DNA of 64,000 bases from Eucalyptus grandis (lineage: Eukaryota; Streptophyta; Magnoliopsida; Myrtales; Myrtaceae), in contig NC_052619.1 of NCBI RefSeq assembly GCF_016545825.1, positions 15,019,501-15,083,500 on the forward strand, in the 5' to 3' direction. Shown here piece by piece: positions 48,022 to 59,805 of the stretch. Position 1 is the stretch's first letter; every line of letters begins with the position of its first letter. A model generated the notes under the pieces. The model was given only the letters and a program-made list of their open reading frames with translations, searched no databases and was not told where the DNA came from. The translations under genes and the position numbers were made by a program.

Positions 48022-48862
48022 ATCAAAATAATTCTAAATTTATAGCAATTTTTTTTATTTAGTCTTAAACTTTTTTTTATCAATTCAATCATAAATTTTT
48101 TGCAATTATGTCAATTCAGTCCATTTAGCCAATTTTGGTCGGTCGGCGCTAATGTGAATGCCAACTGACGTTGATGCCAATAATATTATAATAATATTTT
48201 ATTTTATTTTCGATTTTTTTTATTCTTTTGTTTTTATTTCTCTTTATTTTTTTTTCTCCTTCTTCCTTCTCTCTCCTTCCTCCTTCCATTGTTGGCCAAA
48301 GTCAAGCATTGGCAAAACGATGGTGAGGCCCCGCCAGATCTAGCAAAGCTTAGCCTTGACCATGGTCGGCAAGGCTCGCCCAAGCTAGAAGTCGCGCGAA
48401 GTCACACCCTTCAACCTTGTGACCTTTGGCGGGGCTTGATCTCGCCGGATTTAGCAAAGGGCCTAGGCGAGGTCACCAAACCATAGCCAGGCTTCCCTAA
48501 AGTTGGCGAGGTACCATAGCCAAGCTTCCCTGAGGCTGGCAAGAGACCTCACCAGCCTTGCCTCTAGCTAGTTGCCATTGGTGACAGGCTAGAGGAAGGA
48601 GGAGAAAGTGAAGAAAAAAATAAAGAGAAAAAAATTTAAAAAAAAATAAAATATAAAATATTATTAAAAGATTGTCCACATTAACATCGATCGGATGGCC
48701 AACGTCGACTAGCATCCACGTCAGCACCAGTCGGTCAAAATTGGCTAGATGACTAATTTAGTATAATTGCAAAAAATTTAAGACTAAATTGACAATGCAT
48801 AAAAGATTTAGGACGGAATTGTAAAAATTGCAATAAGCCTAAGACTTTGTTGGTAACTCCCC
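48022..48862. mobile_element. Small TIR element with GC-rich core
   Basis: The left arm has 'aaattatcaaaataattctaa' and the right arm its rough inverse ('agactttgttggtaact'). Inverted blocks near 'ggtcggtcggcgctaatg' and 'catcgatcggatggcc' flank a core (48285-48600) dominated by AGCCTTG/CAAGGCT-like words. Unit A has no such DNA at the equivalent place (about 8620-8640). Confidence 0.72.
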
Positions 48863-49048
48863 CAAGGAGGAAAGAGAAACATTAGGATTAAATCCATGTA
48901 TTGTAGGGATGACATATTAATTAAGAGGAGTCGGTAATTTATGCTTGAACCGGCACCGAAGCCACCTGCTAATAAAAACCTTGCCAACCTGTTTCAAGCC
49001 TCTATACCGAAGGCCAAACCTTAAAGATGTCAAATTTTGATTTATTAT

Positions 49049-49875
49049 ATATCATAAATATGTTTGCACCATAGTCGGGTCATCACTATGGATAAGGACA
49101 TGACTGGAGTGTAGAGTATTATTAAGCACATGACCCATTATCAATGACCACAAGGATCATTATCAATATTAATGCACATCGATGACTACTACTAATAAGT
49201 TATTGATATATGACGATGGATGGTTAATGATACTCGACGAGATTATCGAGTAATAAGGGTAACAGATTAACAATTGAGACATTAGGAGGAAGGTGTATGC
49301 ATAAAGGGTGTCAAGACGAGGGAACATGGCTACAATCATAGGAAAACTGCTCAGAATTTGTTGGCACCATTATTTTAAATATCATCGTTTGTCTACTGGA
49401 GACCCCTCCACTAACACACAAATAGGCAAATCTACCATCTTCTAGTCATTTTTACTTTTTTGCATTGTACTTTTAGTTTCCAAACTCGCGTCATCGATTA
49501 AATTTTGACACGTTTCTTAGTTGTAGTTTTCATATTTGTGTTGTTGATTAGATTTCCAAGTTTATATTTATCTTGAGTGTAACGCCGTCGACTAAATTCT
49601 AGAAGTAACATCTTTGCACCTTCAAATCATGTCATTTCCAACGCAATTCATTTATGTTCAGCTCCATTGAAGAGATTGTATTTTCAAGCCATGACGTGGA
49701 TGAAATTTTAGCACGGGTGTGTGGTTTGATTTAAAGAAAAGTCCGTGATATTCTTATTCACCTTTGATATTGCCTAGCCAAAATCGCCACAAAATTTGTC
49801 TTCTTAATAAAAAACGAACAACCACTTTTGATGAAAGATGTTTTGTCGTGAGATGCATTTCTGGATATAATATAT
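49049..49875. other. Unit C-specific insertion of unknown type
   Basis: Between 'tttattatatatcataaat' and 'ggatataatatatattatg' there are about 830 bp absent from units A (near 8820-8840) and B (near 18280-18300). I see no terminal repeats that I trust, no ORF and no known motif. Confidence 0.45.
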
Positions 49876-50084
49876 ATTATGTATTAACCGCAATTTGCGC
49901 CTAACTTTTACACCTTCTTACGCATTTGAAATCGAACATTGAGTCATGAAGAAACAAATGCATACGACTTTTGACTTTACTCGGCGGATTATTTGAATTA
50001 TGTATCGTCTTAGAACTCCGTTTTTTTTCTTCTCTACATTGTCGATGCAATTTTGCATTTTAAACCTCTCTGGGTCAACTGAAA

Positions 50085-50738
50085 TAATGCAATTTTCTGG
50101 ATTTTTATCTTATTTTTTTTCCTTTTCTTTTCTTTTTATTATTATTTTTTTCTTTTTTTTTTTTTTTTCCACTACAAGCCATCACCTAGCCTCATCAATG
50201 GTCGGCAGAGGCCATAGGCTGAAGCAAGGGCCACCCTCGCCGACCTTGGCAAGGACACCACACTTGGGCCCTCAACAGCCCTCCTCCCTAACTCATGGCA
50301 AGGGTAGCCTTTGCCGAATCTAGCGATGGGTACCCTTGCCAGCCTAGGCATGAGCTTCCCTCCCCAAGGCTTGTGACGATGGCCTTCACCTAAGGCCAGC
50401 AAAGGCCAACAAGCACCGATAGTGGCCAATGGAGGGGAAAGGGACAAAGGAAAAAGAAAAAGAAGAAAAAGAAAGGAAAAGAACAAATTAGAAAATTAAA
50501 ATAAAAAATTCCATGTCAATGCCAATCACGCAATGTGGATAGACAATACTAACATAATCGTGAGGTCAATGATTTTTTGTCAAAATTAGCTAGACTGATT
50601 AAATTGGTGAATCGTTAGTAGGTTTAGGACCAAATTGGCAAACACCAAAAGATCTAGGATTAAATTACCATAATTGAAATGTATATAATTGAATTGATCA
50701 CCGTATAATAAATTTAGGACTTTTTACACTATTTCCCC
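50085..50738. mobile_element. Truncated TIR element
   Basis: A GC-rich core (50165-50440) and a complete right arm ('ggtttaggaccaaattggc' to 'ttaggactttttacactat') are present. The left arm is missing or decayed into a T-rich tract. It sits where unit A has only about 100 bp. Confidence 0.6.
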
Positions 50739-53700
50739 TCATAAAACCCTAAGTTGGCACTCTTGCTAGCCTCCACCCAATGAGTGTATCTAGGGGAGGT
50801 TAATAGGATTAAAGAAGGCATAGGTATGTTGACAAATGATCGAGAATGATTTCGAGGTAAGAAAGTTTGGTCCTAGAGATTCTACAAACTTTTAAGCCAT
50901 GATTGCATAATTTGAATGTTTCATTCTTATGATGTCCGTATGAGAACTTTGGCAATGCTTTATATGTCAATCTCTCAACCGACACTAATGACTTTAGGAT
51001 TATACGATTATAATTAATTAAAGTTCACGATAACATTTTTAAGCATGGTTCCAAGATTTCGATGTCTCGGGGGAATTATAATTTGAGTAGTTGCAACTTA
51101 GTAACGTTATTCATTACATGTATTCGTTGATCAGAAATAAATGTTTCGCTATAAGGTGAAAATCATAGGTGGAGATGCCAATATTGGTGGTCGGGGAGTC
51201 AATGGCAGTGGTGGTTGTAAAGATGCCGGCGGCGGACAACGCTGGTTTTGCTGGCAACGGTGGTGCGTATGACAAGAGGTAGCAGAGGTGGCTGGTCTAG
51301 GAGAGTGAGGAAGTGATAGAGGTGGATAAGCTAGGGTCTTGTGAAAATTTTTATGTAATTTTCTAACATGATCCGACTCATCAAGTGTTGATCTTTCAAT
51401 AGAGAACTCACGATAAGTTGAGTAGGCTCAAATCTACTTTACTTTTTGCTTTGAGGTGAAATTACTCGTCTCCTTTTTTTTTTCTTGACGTTGCAATGCA
51501 ATGTTCGGGTCGGTTCGCTAAACGTCATCGTAAAGGGTGTTGCCGAATATCGATCCTTCCAAGATAAAATTAGCAGCATTCTTACTGACAAGGAAGTCCA
51601 CCTTTGACGAGCAAACCCTCGACACACGAGACACCCCACATATCCCTAAACCAGGAAACATCCCACAGGACGAGCATTACTTATAGCCCCTGATAGAATT
51701 GCACCAGAAGAAACCCCAAACAAATCGATCGACATGGTGCCACGTTTACGATTTCACTTCCTCAAATTGCTCGGCAACACAACGTTTGCGTCTATGTGGA
51801 GTTTCACTTTGCTTCGCACACTGAGGCTTGGATGGTGGGGCTAGAAAAATGCCCAAGTGGCTGGATACAGCACGAGCTAACTTACGGCAGCTTGCGGTGC
51901 TCTACAAACGATAGAATGCTTGCGTCCGCATTGACTTGACGAGTTTGTAATCATCCAACTTGACGTACCCTAAACGGGAGATTGCAAGTAGGCCAACAAG
52001 GAATCCTAGATGCTCGCGGATCACATCTGCATCCTTAAAAATATATTATTATAACAATTTTTATGTACGAGGTCCTTTTCCAGATGCTCCTATAGCAAAT
52101 ATAAAATAAACAAATTAGGCAAGTGTATATAGATTTCCCCACTTGTCTCGAGATTTCTGGCTCCCCGAAATTTTTTGAAAGCATGTGGTGCTTTTGGGTG
52201 CATGTGGAAGTTGTTTTTGAATCTTGTGACGTATTATTCATAGGAAATTTTTTTAAGAATGTCCGTACAAGTTCACCGTACTTGCTAATAATTTGAGATA
52301 TATTTCTAGTATGTGAACTTTACAATTTACGTGGTTATTATTGTTTTAGTAAAGGGTCTTGTTAATAAGTGATTTTAGGACACAAATTGAATTACCTAAA
52401 ACTGGAAACAACAACATTTTAAGACATTTTGAAAATGAAAGAAGACACATGTTAATGTGGTCACTTGTTTTGAATAATAAATTTTAAGTTTCAAAACAGA
52501 TTTTAAATCTTAACAAGCTCCTAAAGAGCACTATATTCAAACTCCACTGCATTTCTTTTTAACGATGTGATGAGAGTAATTAACGATGTTTTTTTTTTTG
52601 GTAAGAAGAGTAATTAACGATGTTTTTTTTACGATTATTTCAAAAAAGTGTTTACTCTTCCATCCTCCAGTGCAAGTCGTACACGTCTTAGATCAATATA
52701 TTGCACTATTCTAAATCTCGCTTTAATTATTTTATGGATTAGGATAGTGGTGTAAGTACGAGGCTTCGCCTTCATTGGCTCCAATTATTTGTCCTTTTTT
52801 TTCGCTTTTCACTAGCACTTGCTGTCAATGAGTTGCAACAGGGAATTAGAGCCCCCTGGAGTTGATAACGAATGTTAGGACGTACAGGAAAAATATGATA
52901 CCTTTTTCAAAAGAAAATCTAATTTACGCTAATAAATTACAGACTAATTGGAATATTTTAACTGTTTCACCTGATCATATATCAATGCTAGGAGACTTCT
53001 TTCACATAATATCCTCACACTGCATCTAATAATCTCCCTCTCACATGTCAAGTTTAGTGGAAAGCCCTAATACACAATCCACCACCTCGATAGGAAGTCA
53101 TATTCAATATTTTTTACTTGAAATAATTACCAAACACAACCTACACATGTTTGAGCCTAACATATTGAAAAAGCATCAGTTTTGATAAGCGAAATACCTT
53201 TGAATAGGGAGATCAACAATAGGAAGTCCAAGCTAGAGCTCAATACCATGTTCAGTTAAATGCACTTCTATTCAAAAATTGAAGCCATTAAGTTACAGGC
53301 TGACTAGGATATATTAATCTCTCCACTATATGTCGCATCCCTGATGTGGGATTTTTTCGCCTAACAACATCACATAGTCACCTCAATAAATAATTCATCA
53401 AACAAAATTTACTTTGTTATCATTTCTTACTGCTCTCATTTAGAGATGTAGCGTAAAGACTCATTGGCACTTTAGTGGCGATGAGGCGATGATGGCAAAG
53501 GAGTCTGGGCAATGTTGTCGACCAAGTAGTCTAGGTGACTTGAGCACGCGCAATTAGTCTCTAATTTAAGAGTCACAATCCTTATTTTCACTTTGATGAA
53601 ACAATCATGTCACAAAAAATTATTTATCCCACTATGAAGTAACTGGGTGAATAAATCAATCTTTCGCGTATGTTAGATATGAAGTAATATAATAAATCCT

Positions 53701-53929
53701 TCATAAAGTAATTTAAAAAGGCACTTGATATCATTTATAAAATCGCAAGTGTAATTATGTAAATTGAATATGCATACATTTCCTTTTTTGAATAGTGTTG
53801 ATAGAAATTGTTTTCATGCCTTGTGCACGCTATGAAAAGTAAAATCCTTGCAAGCAAGCTCTCGAAAGATCTTGATGAATCCTTTTTTACCTCGTCTAAA
53901 TTCGCCTCCTCGAAACATAGTACATAGAT

Positions 53930-54228
53930 GTAAGCTTTAGGGAATGATAGTGAGTTCGAGTTGCCTTTTTCCTGGTCCGAGCATTTATTAAACCGCAGTA
54001 CATCTCCTACTTACGGAACATCAACGCAAAGAACTCATACAGATACGTTATTTCTTCTGGTAAAACCATATAAAAATAAGGAATAAGCAAAGACCCACAC
54101 ACCGACTAGACTTCTATCTTTCTTCGTCCTAAAATTTTGCATTGAAAGCTAGCTCGGGATCTACGTGCTTTTTCTCTGAATTCCGTTCCAGTTGACTTAA
54201 AAAATTCTCCAGCAAGCAATCACAATAC

Positions 54229-54267
<39 letters not shown>

Positions 54268-54337
54268 ATAAAAGCCAACGAAATTAAACCTAATCCACCA
54301 TTAATCACAACCCTCTAGACCATCTCTTTTTCCAGCA
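53930..54337 (+). promoter_or_regulatory. PME3 promoter and 5' UTR
   Basis: The same block as at PME1 and PME2: TTGACT at 54192-54197, TATAAAAG at 54267-54274 and 63 bases to the ATG. The CT-rich patch before the TATA box is expanded here into a CT microsatellite, so the TTGACT-to-TATA distance is 75 rather than 69 bases. Confidence 0.75.
54232..54265 (+). repeat. (CT)n microsatellite touching the PME3 TATA box
   Basis: About 33 bp of pure CT repeat end two bases before TATAAAAG. The orthologous patch in PME1 and PME2 is shorter and interrupted by CCCCG. Confidence 0.95.
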
Positions 54338-57300
54338 ATGGCGAGCTCACCCATTCTCGTGCTCTTACCTCTCCTTCTTGTTCTGCCGTTCTTGGCATCT
54401 CTAGGTTTTGCGGATGCCAACGTTGCCTCAACCAGCCTCGTCTCGACCGGGACAATATGCAATTCCACTCCATACCCTTCCATTTGCAGATCCAACCTGC
54501 CAAGCAATGATACCGGCGACATCTACTACTACGGCCGCGCTGCTATGCACAAGTCCCTCTTGCAGGCCCGCAAGTTCCTGGCCCTGGTCGACAAGTACCT
54601 TACCCGGCAGGCCTCCCTAACGATATCCACTGTCCGCGCCCTTGAGGACTGCCATCTCCTTGCCTCACTCAACGTCGAGTTCCTCCTCAACTCCTTCCAG
54701 GCCGTCAACGCAACGAGCTCGGCCCTCCCGATGCTCAAGGCTGACGATGTTCAAACCCTACTTAGTGCAATTTTGACCAATGGGATGACGTGCCTCGATG
54801 GCCTCCAGTCGACTGCCTCAGCATGGAGCGTGAAAAACAGCCTCTCCGTCCCGCTTGCCAACGATACCAAGCTGTATAGCGTCTCACTTGCGCTCTACAC
54901 AAGGGCCTGGGTCCCGACGAAGAAGAAGAAGGGCAAGGGCAGTGCCGGCGCATGGCAGCCAAAGAGCCGGCAGCTGCCGTTCCAGAATGGACACATGTCA
55001 TTCATGATGTCGAGTCGAACGCGACAAATTTATGACTCGGTGACAAGGAGGACGCTCCTTCAGTCGAGCGAGGATGATCCGGTCATGGTTAGCGACATCG
55101 TGGTGGTAAGCCAAGATGGGACCTGGAACTTCACAACTATTAATGACGCGGTCATGGCAGCTCCAAATAACACTGACGGCACAAACGGGTACTTCTTAAT
55201 ATATGTGACCGCCGGCGTTTACGAGGAGTATGTGTCCATTGCCAATAACAAGAGGTATCTCATGATGATCGGAGATGGCATCAACCAGACAGTGATCACC
55301 GGCAACCGGAGCGTGGCCGATGGTTGGACCACGTTTAGCTCCGCAACATTTGGTAAGGCTAAATTTTGCATGTGGATTCTCTACAACCTTAGCGTAATGC
55401 ACGTTCTATATATTTTTCTGATCAATTGGATATTAATGACTTTTCTTTCTACCAAATAAGAACATAGAAAATTTTACCAAAAAAAAATAAGAACATAGAA
55501 AAATGGAATTTGAAGTTTCATGATAGTTTATTGGGATCCCCATTTAGATCTTTCCATAGTGGGAAGCGGGACAGGGAACTCATTATTAATGTATTGGGTG
55601 GTTCACCAACTAAATAGTTCGAATTCTGCTGCCTTAACTGACATGTCTTCAAAAAAAAAAAAAAACTGACATGTCTCCACAATTAGATTAGATAGAGGCT
55701 GATTAAGACTCCGTTTATTTTCAAAAAGATAAATAATTTAAATATATATTTTAAAATAATCGTGCGTATCATTTAAAATAATTAGTTAATACAAATATTT
55801 TCATTATCAATAATAATTTTTATTTAAATATTTATACTGATGATTTTCATTATCGCTTTTGAAAATGATATAAGAGATCACTTTTTTAGAAAATATTTTC
55901 TAAAGACTCCGTTCGTTTCACAGAAAATAATTTCCAAGAAAATGTTTTCCAAATTTTTTACGTTTGTTTCGCAGAAAATGAATTCCTTAAGGAAAACATT
56001 TTTCATGAAAGGAAAAAAAGTCTTTTAAATTAGGGAAAATGTTTTCTACTTTTAAAAAGTGGAAAACATTTTCTTCACTTGATCTCTCTTATTTCACGTA
56101 CCTACAAATCCTTATTTCCTCATCCCCTTCTTCTTCTTCTTCTTTTCTTTTTTATTCGAAATTTTTTTAACTTTCTTTTTCTTTTTTAATTCAAATTATT
56201 TTGAAAATTTATTTTTCTTTTTTAATTCGAATTATTTTTAAATTATTTTTATTATCTTTTTCTTTTCATTTTTCTTTTTCTTTTTTAACTTGACTGGCCA
56301 CATGCAAGCCTTGAGCTCGACGACAAGCAAGAGGCTCGCCCACCTTTGGCGAGCTCAAGCTCGTCAATCGCCAAATCGACCAACGTGAGGGTTGAGCTTG
56401 AGACTCGCCGATCTCGGCGAGGCTTAAGGCCAATGAGCCGCAAGCTTGAGGCCAACGAGGCTCGCGCTCACCGGGCTCGGGCCTCGCCAAATCGGCGAGC
56501 TCCGAGCTCACTAGCGACAAGCTTGCGCTTGCCGATCCGGCCGGTCTCGAGCTCCCGAACTCGAGCCTTGCTAGATCGGCGAGCCTCAAGCTTACCGCTC
56601 TCGCAACGCTTGTGCTTGCCAACCTAGCGGCGGCGAGCCTAAGCTCGCCAAATGTGGGCGAGCCTCGTCCTCGCCTATGGTAGGGACCGGCCAAGAAAGA
56701 AGATGTTTACAAAGAAAAGAAAATGAAAAATGAAAAAATAATTTAATAATCGAGTTTTAAAAAAATAAAAATAATTAAAAATCGATTTTAAAAAATAAAA
56801 TAAATGAAAAAAAAAAAGTATATGGAGGAAAATATTTTCCTTACCGAATAACGAAAAATATTTTCCATTTCATTTTTCGGTTTTATCCGAACACCAAGAT
56901 AATTACATTTTTTTGGAAAATAGCTTCCTAGAAAATATTTTCCAGAAATGCTACATTTTCCGTGGAACGAACGATCCTTAGTCATTTTCCGCAACACAAA
57001 CAGAGCCTAAATTTTTTTAATAAGGATATTCTATACATTTTCTTAAAGCATGTAACAACATTTCAACGTGCCAGAGCTTATTTTCAGGCCCATATAACAA
57101 AAGAAGAAATATCAGAGGTTATTATTATTAATTTCATGAAATTTCTTTGTTCGTCCAGTCTCATCTTCAAACTCTATCATAACGATGGAGATCGATCTCA
57201 CGTCTTCATAATCGCTATTGCAGCCGTGGTAGCACCAAATTTTGTGGCAGTAAACATAACCTTCCGGAACACAGCTGGAGCACAGAAGTTCCAGGCCGTA

Positions 57301-57915
57301 GCCGTCCGTAGTGCAGCTGACCTGTCGGTGTTCTTCAGTTGCAGCTTCGAGGCGTACCAAGACACTCTTTACACACACTCTTTGAGGCAGTTTTATCGAG
57401 AGTGCGATGTTTATGGCACGGTCGACTTCATCTTTGGCAATGCAGCCGTCGTCTTCCAGAACTGCAACCTCTACCCTCGCCTCCCGATAAGCGGCCAGTC
57501 CAACATGATCACCGCCCAGGGGCGGACGGACGTGAACCAAAACACCGGCACGTCCATTCACAATTGCACCATCCGAGCAGCCGACGACCTGGCCTCAAGC
57601 AATACCTCTGTGCAGACATATCTAGGTAGGCCTTGGAAGCAGTACTCGAGGACAGTGTACATGCAAAGTTTCATGGATAGTTTGATAAATCCCGCCGGAT
57701 GGCAAATCTGGGATGGCGACTTCGCGCTAGCTACTCTATATTATGCCGAGTATAACAATACCGGGCCCGGATCGAACACCACGAACCGAGTCACGTGGCC
57801 TGGGTACCACGTGATCAACGCCACGGATGCAGCAAACTTCACGGTGTCGAGCTTCTTGCTCGGGGACAACTGGTTGCCTCAGACGGGCGTGCCTTATACG
57901 AGCGAGTTGATATAA
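54338..57915 (+). CDS. PME3: pectin methylesterase with inhibitor-type pro-domain
   Basis: Exons are 54338-55352 and 57224-57915, joined in phase 1, giving 568 aa. The layout is as in PME1: signal peptide, PMEI-like pro-domain, RRTLL at 237-241, then the catalytic domain with Gln362, Gln384, Asp385, Asp406, Arg474 and Trp476 all present. Two oddities stand out. The intron is 1871 bp (548-557 in the sisters) because of a TIR-element insertion. Also, the DGTGNF motif at the start of the catalytic domain, nearly invariant in plant PMEs, reads DGTWNF (Trp263 for Gly). Whether the enzyme tolerates this cannot be judged from sequence. An ORF reading from the intron into exon 2 (from 56962) is open by chance. 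Confidence 0.93.
55706..57009. mobile_element. TIR element(s) inside the PME3 intron
   Basis: The outer ends are 'gactccgtttattttc' and, inverted, 'ggctctgtttgtgtt'. A second inverted pair lies inside: 'gactccgttcgtttcacag' at 55905 and inverted 'gatcgttcgttccacgg' ending near 56977. This suggests either one element with repeated ends or one nested in another. Both pairs continue into GGAAAAT-type arms like those of 42794-43938. The core (56285-56690) is GC-rich, with alternating GCTCG/CGAGC words. The PME1 and PME2 introns lack it. Confidence 0.75.
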
Positions 57916-58055
57916 CTGTGCGACTCCAAAATGGAGGTCAAAACGAATCTGTTTCGAAAGGAGAAAACTAGACAAGGAAAAATGGACTCTTGTAAGTGTT
58001 GATGACAAATAATCTACAATTGTTCTTTCATTCTTGTCATTTGTTTCCAATGTGC

Positions 58056-58061
58056 AATAAA
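58056..58061 (+). promoter_or_regulatory. PME3 poly(A) signal
   Basis: AATAAA lies 140 bases after the stop, in line with the PME1 and PME2 signals and just before the LTR at 58095. Confidence 0.7.
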
Positions 58062-58094
58062 AGGATACGATCTTCTTGATTAGAGATGATTAAT

Positions 58095-59460
58095 TGTTCC
58101 ATTATAGAAGATTTGCTAAACATTACATTCTGTTTTTCTAATATTTAGCATATCTCATATTATCTATTAGGATCTACTCCTCTTTTTATTAGTTAGCATA
58201 ATATTTGGTTTATTTTTTATCATTAGCTAGAAATTTTTAATAGATCTTTCTTTCTCTTTTCAGTTAAGCAATATGTTGTATAAATATCTGTACTATATAT
58301 TAAGCATTACAAGCGAATTATGATTTATCTCATGGTATCAGAGTTAGAGAGTTTAAATATGCTAGACAATTCGATCTGCATTATTTGCGATATAGCTATA
58401 GAAGTGGCTATAGAAGCGTCCGCAAAGAAGGTGATCAACGCTTCCTCACCATATAATCTCAACGCCTCTAACAATCTTAGAAGTGTACTCATTTCATGCG
58501 TGCTGACCTAGAATAACTATGCAACAAGTTGAAGGCAGTGAGATTGGCATTATGGGTGAAAAATAAACTCAGATTTATTGATGATGATTTATCGATGAAT
58601 CATTGGAGAAGCTAGATCCAACAACACCCGAATTTAATGTTTGGGACATTTGTAATTCCATGATAGTTTCATGAATTTTCAATTCCCTTGACAGGAGTCC
58701 ACAAGGAAATGTGGATTATGCAAAAGAAGCAAAAGTAAGATGGGACAAGTTGAAGGAGAGATTCGCTCAAGGAGACAGACCTCGCATGCATGAGATGAAA
58801 ATCAAGATTGGGTTTCCACAGCAAGGAGGACTCTCAATGGTGGAATACTGCACCAAATTGAAGGCCTTATGGATGAACTCGATGATTATGATGATGTCCT
58901 AGAATGTACCTTTACTGCAGAAGAAGGAAGTGGGCATATTCCACTAGTTTCTAATGGGCCTCAATGCTAAGACCAGTAGGAATATTCATTCTCAAATTCT
59001 CGATCTTAAGCCACTTCCGTCCCTCAGTAAGGTTTATTCTATGACCACTCGAGAGGAGTGCCAACTATGAATTGTCTGGGGGAGGGAAAAGAAGATCAAG
59101 GGTGCTACTTTCTTGGTTGGAAGAGCAGGCCCAAGGAAGCATGGTTCGAGAAACCTAAATGTCACCATTGTGGGAAGATTGGGCACGAGAAAATTTATTG
59201 TGAGGAGTTAATTGGGAATCTTCCGAATTGATTGCCAAGGCGAGGTAGAAAGAAACGCAAAGGGAATCCTTCCACAGAAGCTGTACATTATGCACAGGCT
59301 AACAGCACAATGCTGACACTATTGCAAATACCAATCGAGGAGCTCCGAAAGGGATTGAGACGACAACAACAACAATTAGCAATGATCAATATCAGCATTT
59401 GGTCAGACTGCTCAAGGCGATAAAATGGCCCACTTTGAATGATTAACTCACATGTAAAGT
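58095..59460 (+). mobile_element. Truncated copia element (5' LTR and gag only)
   Basis: An LTR-like stretch (about 58095-58332, TGTTCC...CTCA) is followed directly by the initiator tRNA-Met PBS TGGTATCAGAG at 58333-58343 and then by gag. No pol and no 3' LTR follow. The LTR starts within tens of bases of the PME3 poly(A) signal, so the element lies right behind PME3. The start of the LTR is uncertain because the PME1 3' flank also reads 'gattaattgtt' there. Confidence 0.75.
58650..59425 (+). pseudogene. Copia gag fragment with zinc knuckle
   Basis: A gag core DKLKERFAQGDRPRMHEMK, then a TKLKALW block, is broken by frameshifts. It is followed near 59155-59210 by a C-x2-C-x4-H-x4-C zinc knuckle (CHHCGKIGHEKIYC). 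The last readable stretch is Gln-rich and ends at 59425. No protease follows. Confidence 0.75.
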
Positions 59461-59805
59461 CAATTGGTTGAACAATACTCAATAGAAGTCAGAAGAACGA
59501 ATTATTCAATCCCGCCGACAAGGGTTTCTATAAAATGATGAACATGACTAATCAATATGCAATGAAACGAGTACTTGTTTATCCGGCCTAAAAAGACCGA
59601 CGTTCTATGATTCAATATTATTAACTTGATCTAATAAAACGGGTCACTTAAATTGTTGCACATTCATAAACATGTAAGCTATCGGATTACCTAATACTAA
59701 GATCTCATAAATCTAAATTTAGACATATCTAAAAAATATTACGTGTTTATCCACCCATTCAATCATTGAGTATAAAAGATTAGTTTAATTAAAATAATTG
59801 TAAGT
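59461..59805. other. Gene-free DNA between copia fragment and tandem array
   Basis: AT-rich, with no ORF or element end recognised. Confidence 0.4.

Larger units (their letters stand above)
47895..58094 (+). repeat. Segmental duplication unit C (contains PME3)
   Basis: It aligns with unit A from about 8490 ('gtcatgtgagct-agaggaa') through the PME 3' UTR, ending near 58094. Relative to unit A it has insertions at 48022-48862, 49049-49875 and about 50085-50738 and in the PME3 intron, and it lacks the unit A copia and Mutator-like insertions. The DNA from 50740 to 53930 is gene-free intergenic sequence matching unit A 9300-14050 in blocks. Confidence 0.78.

Noticed and set aside
56266..56694. 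A 142-codon ORF inside the PME3 intron
   Set aside because: It covers the GC-rich core of the intronic element; its Leu/Ala/Arg/Ser pattern comes from repeated GCTCG/CGAGC words.
56962..57223. A possible alternative first exon of PME3 (open frame running into exon 2)
   Set aside because: The 5' part lies in transposon and intron sequence, has no signal peptide, and the GT-AG junction 55352/57224 gives a normal PME identical in layout to the sisters.
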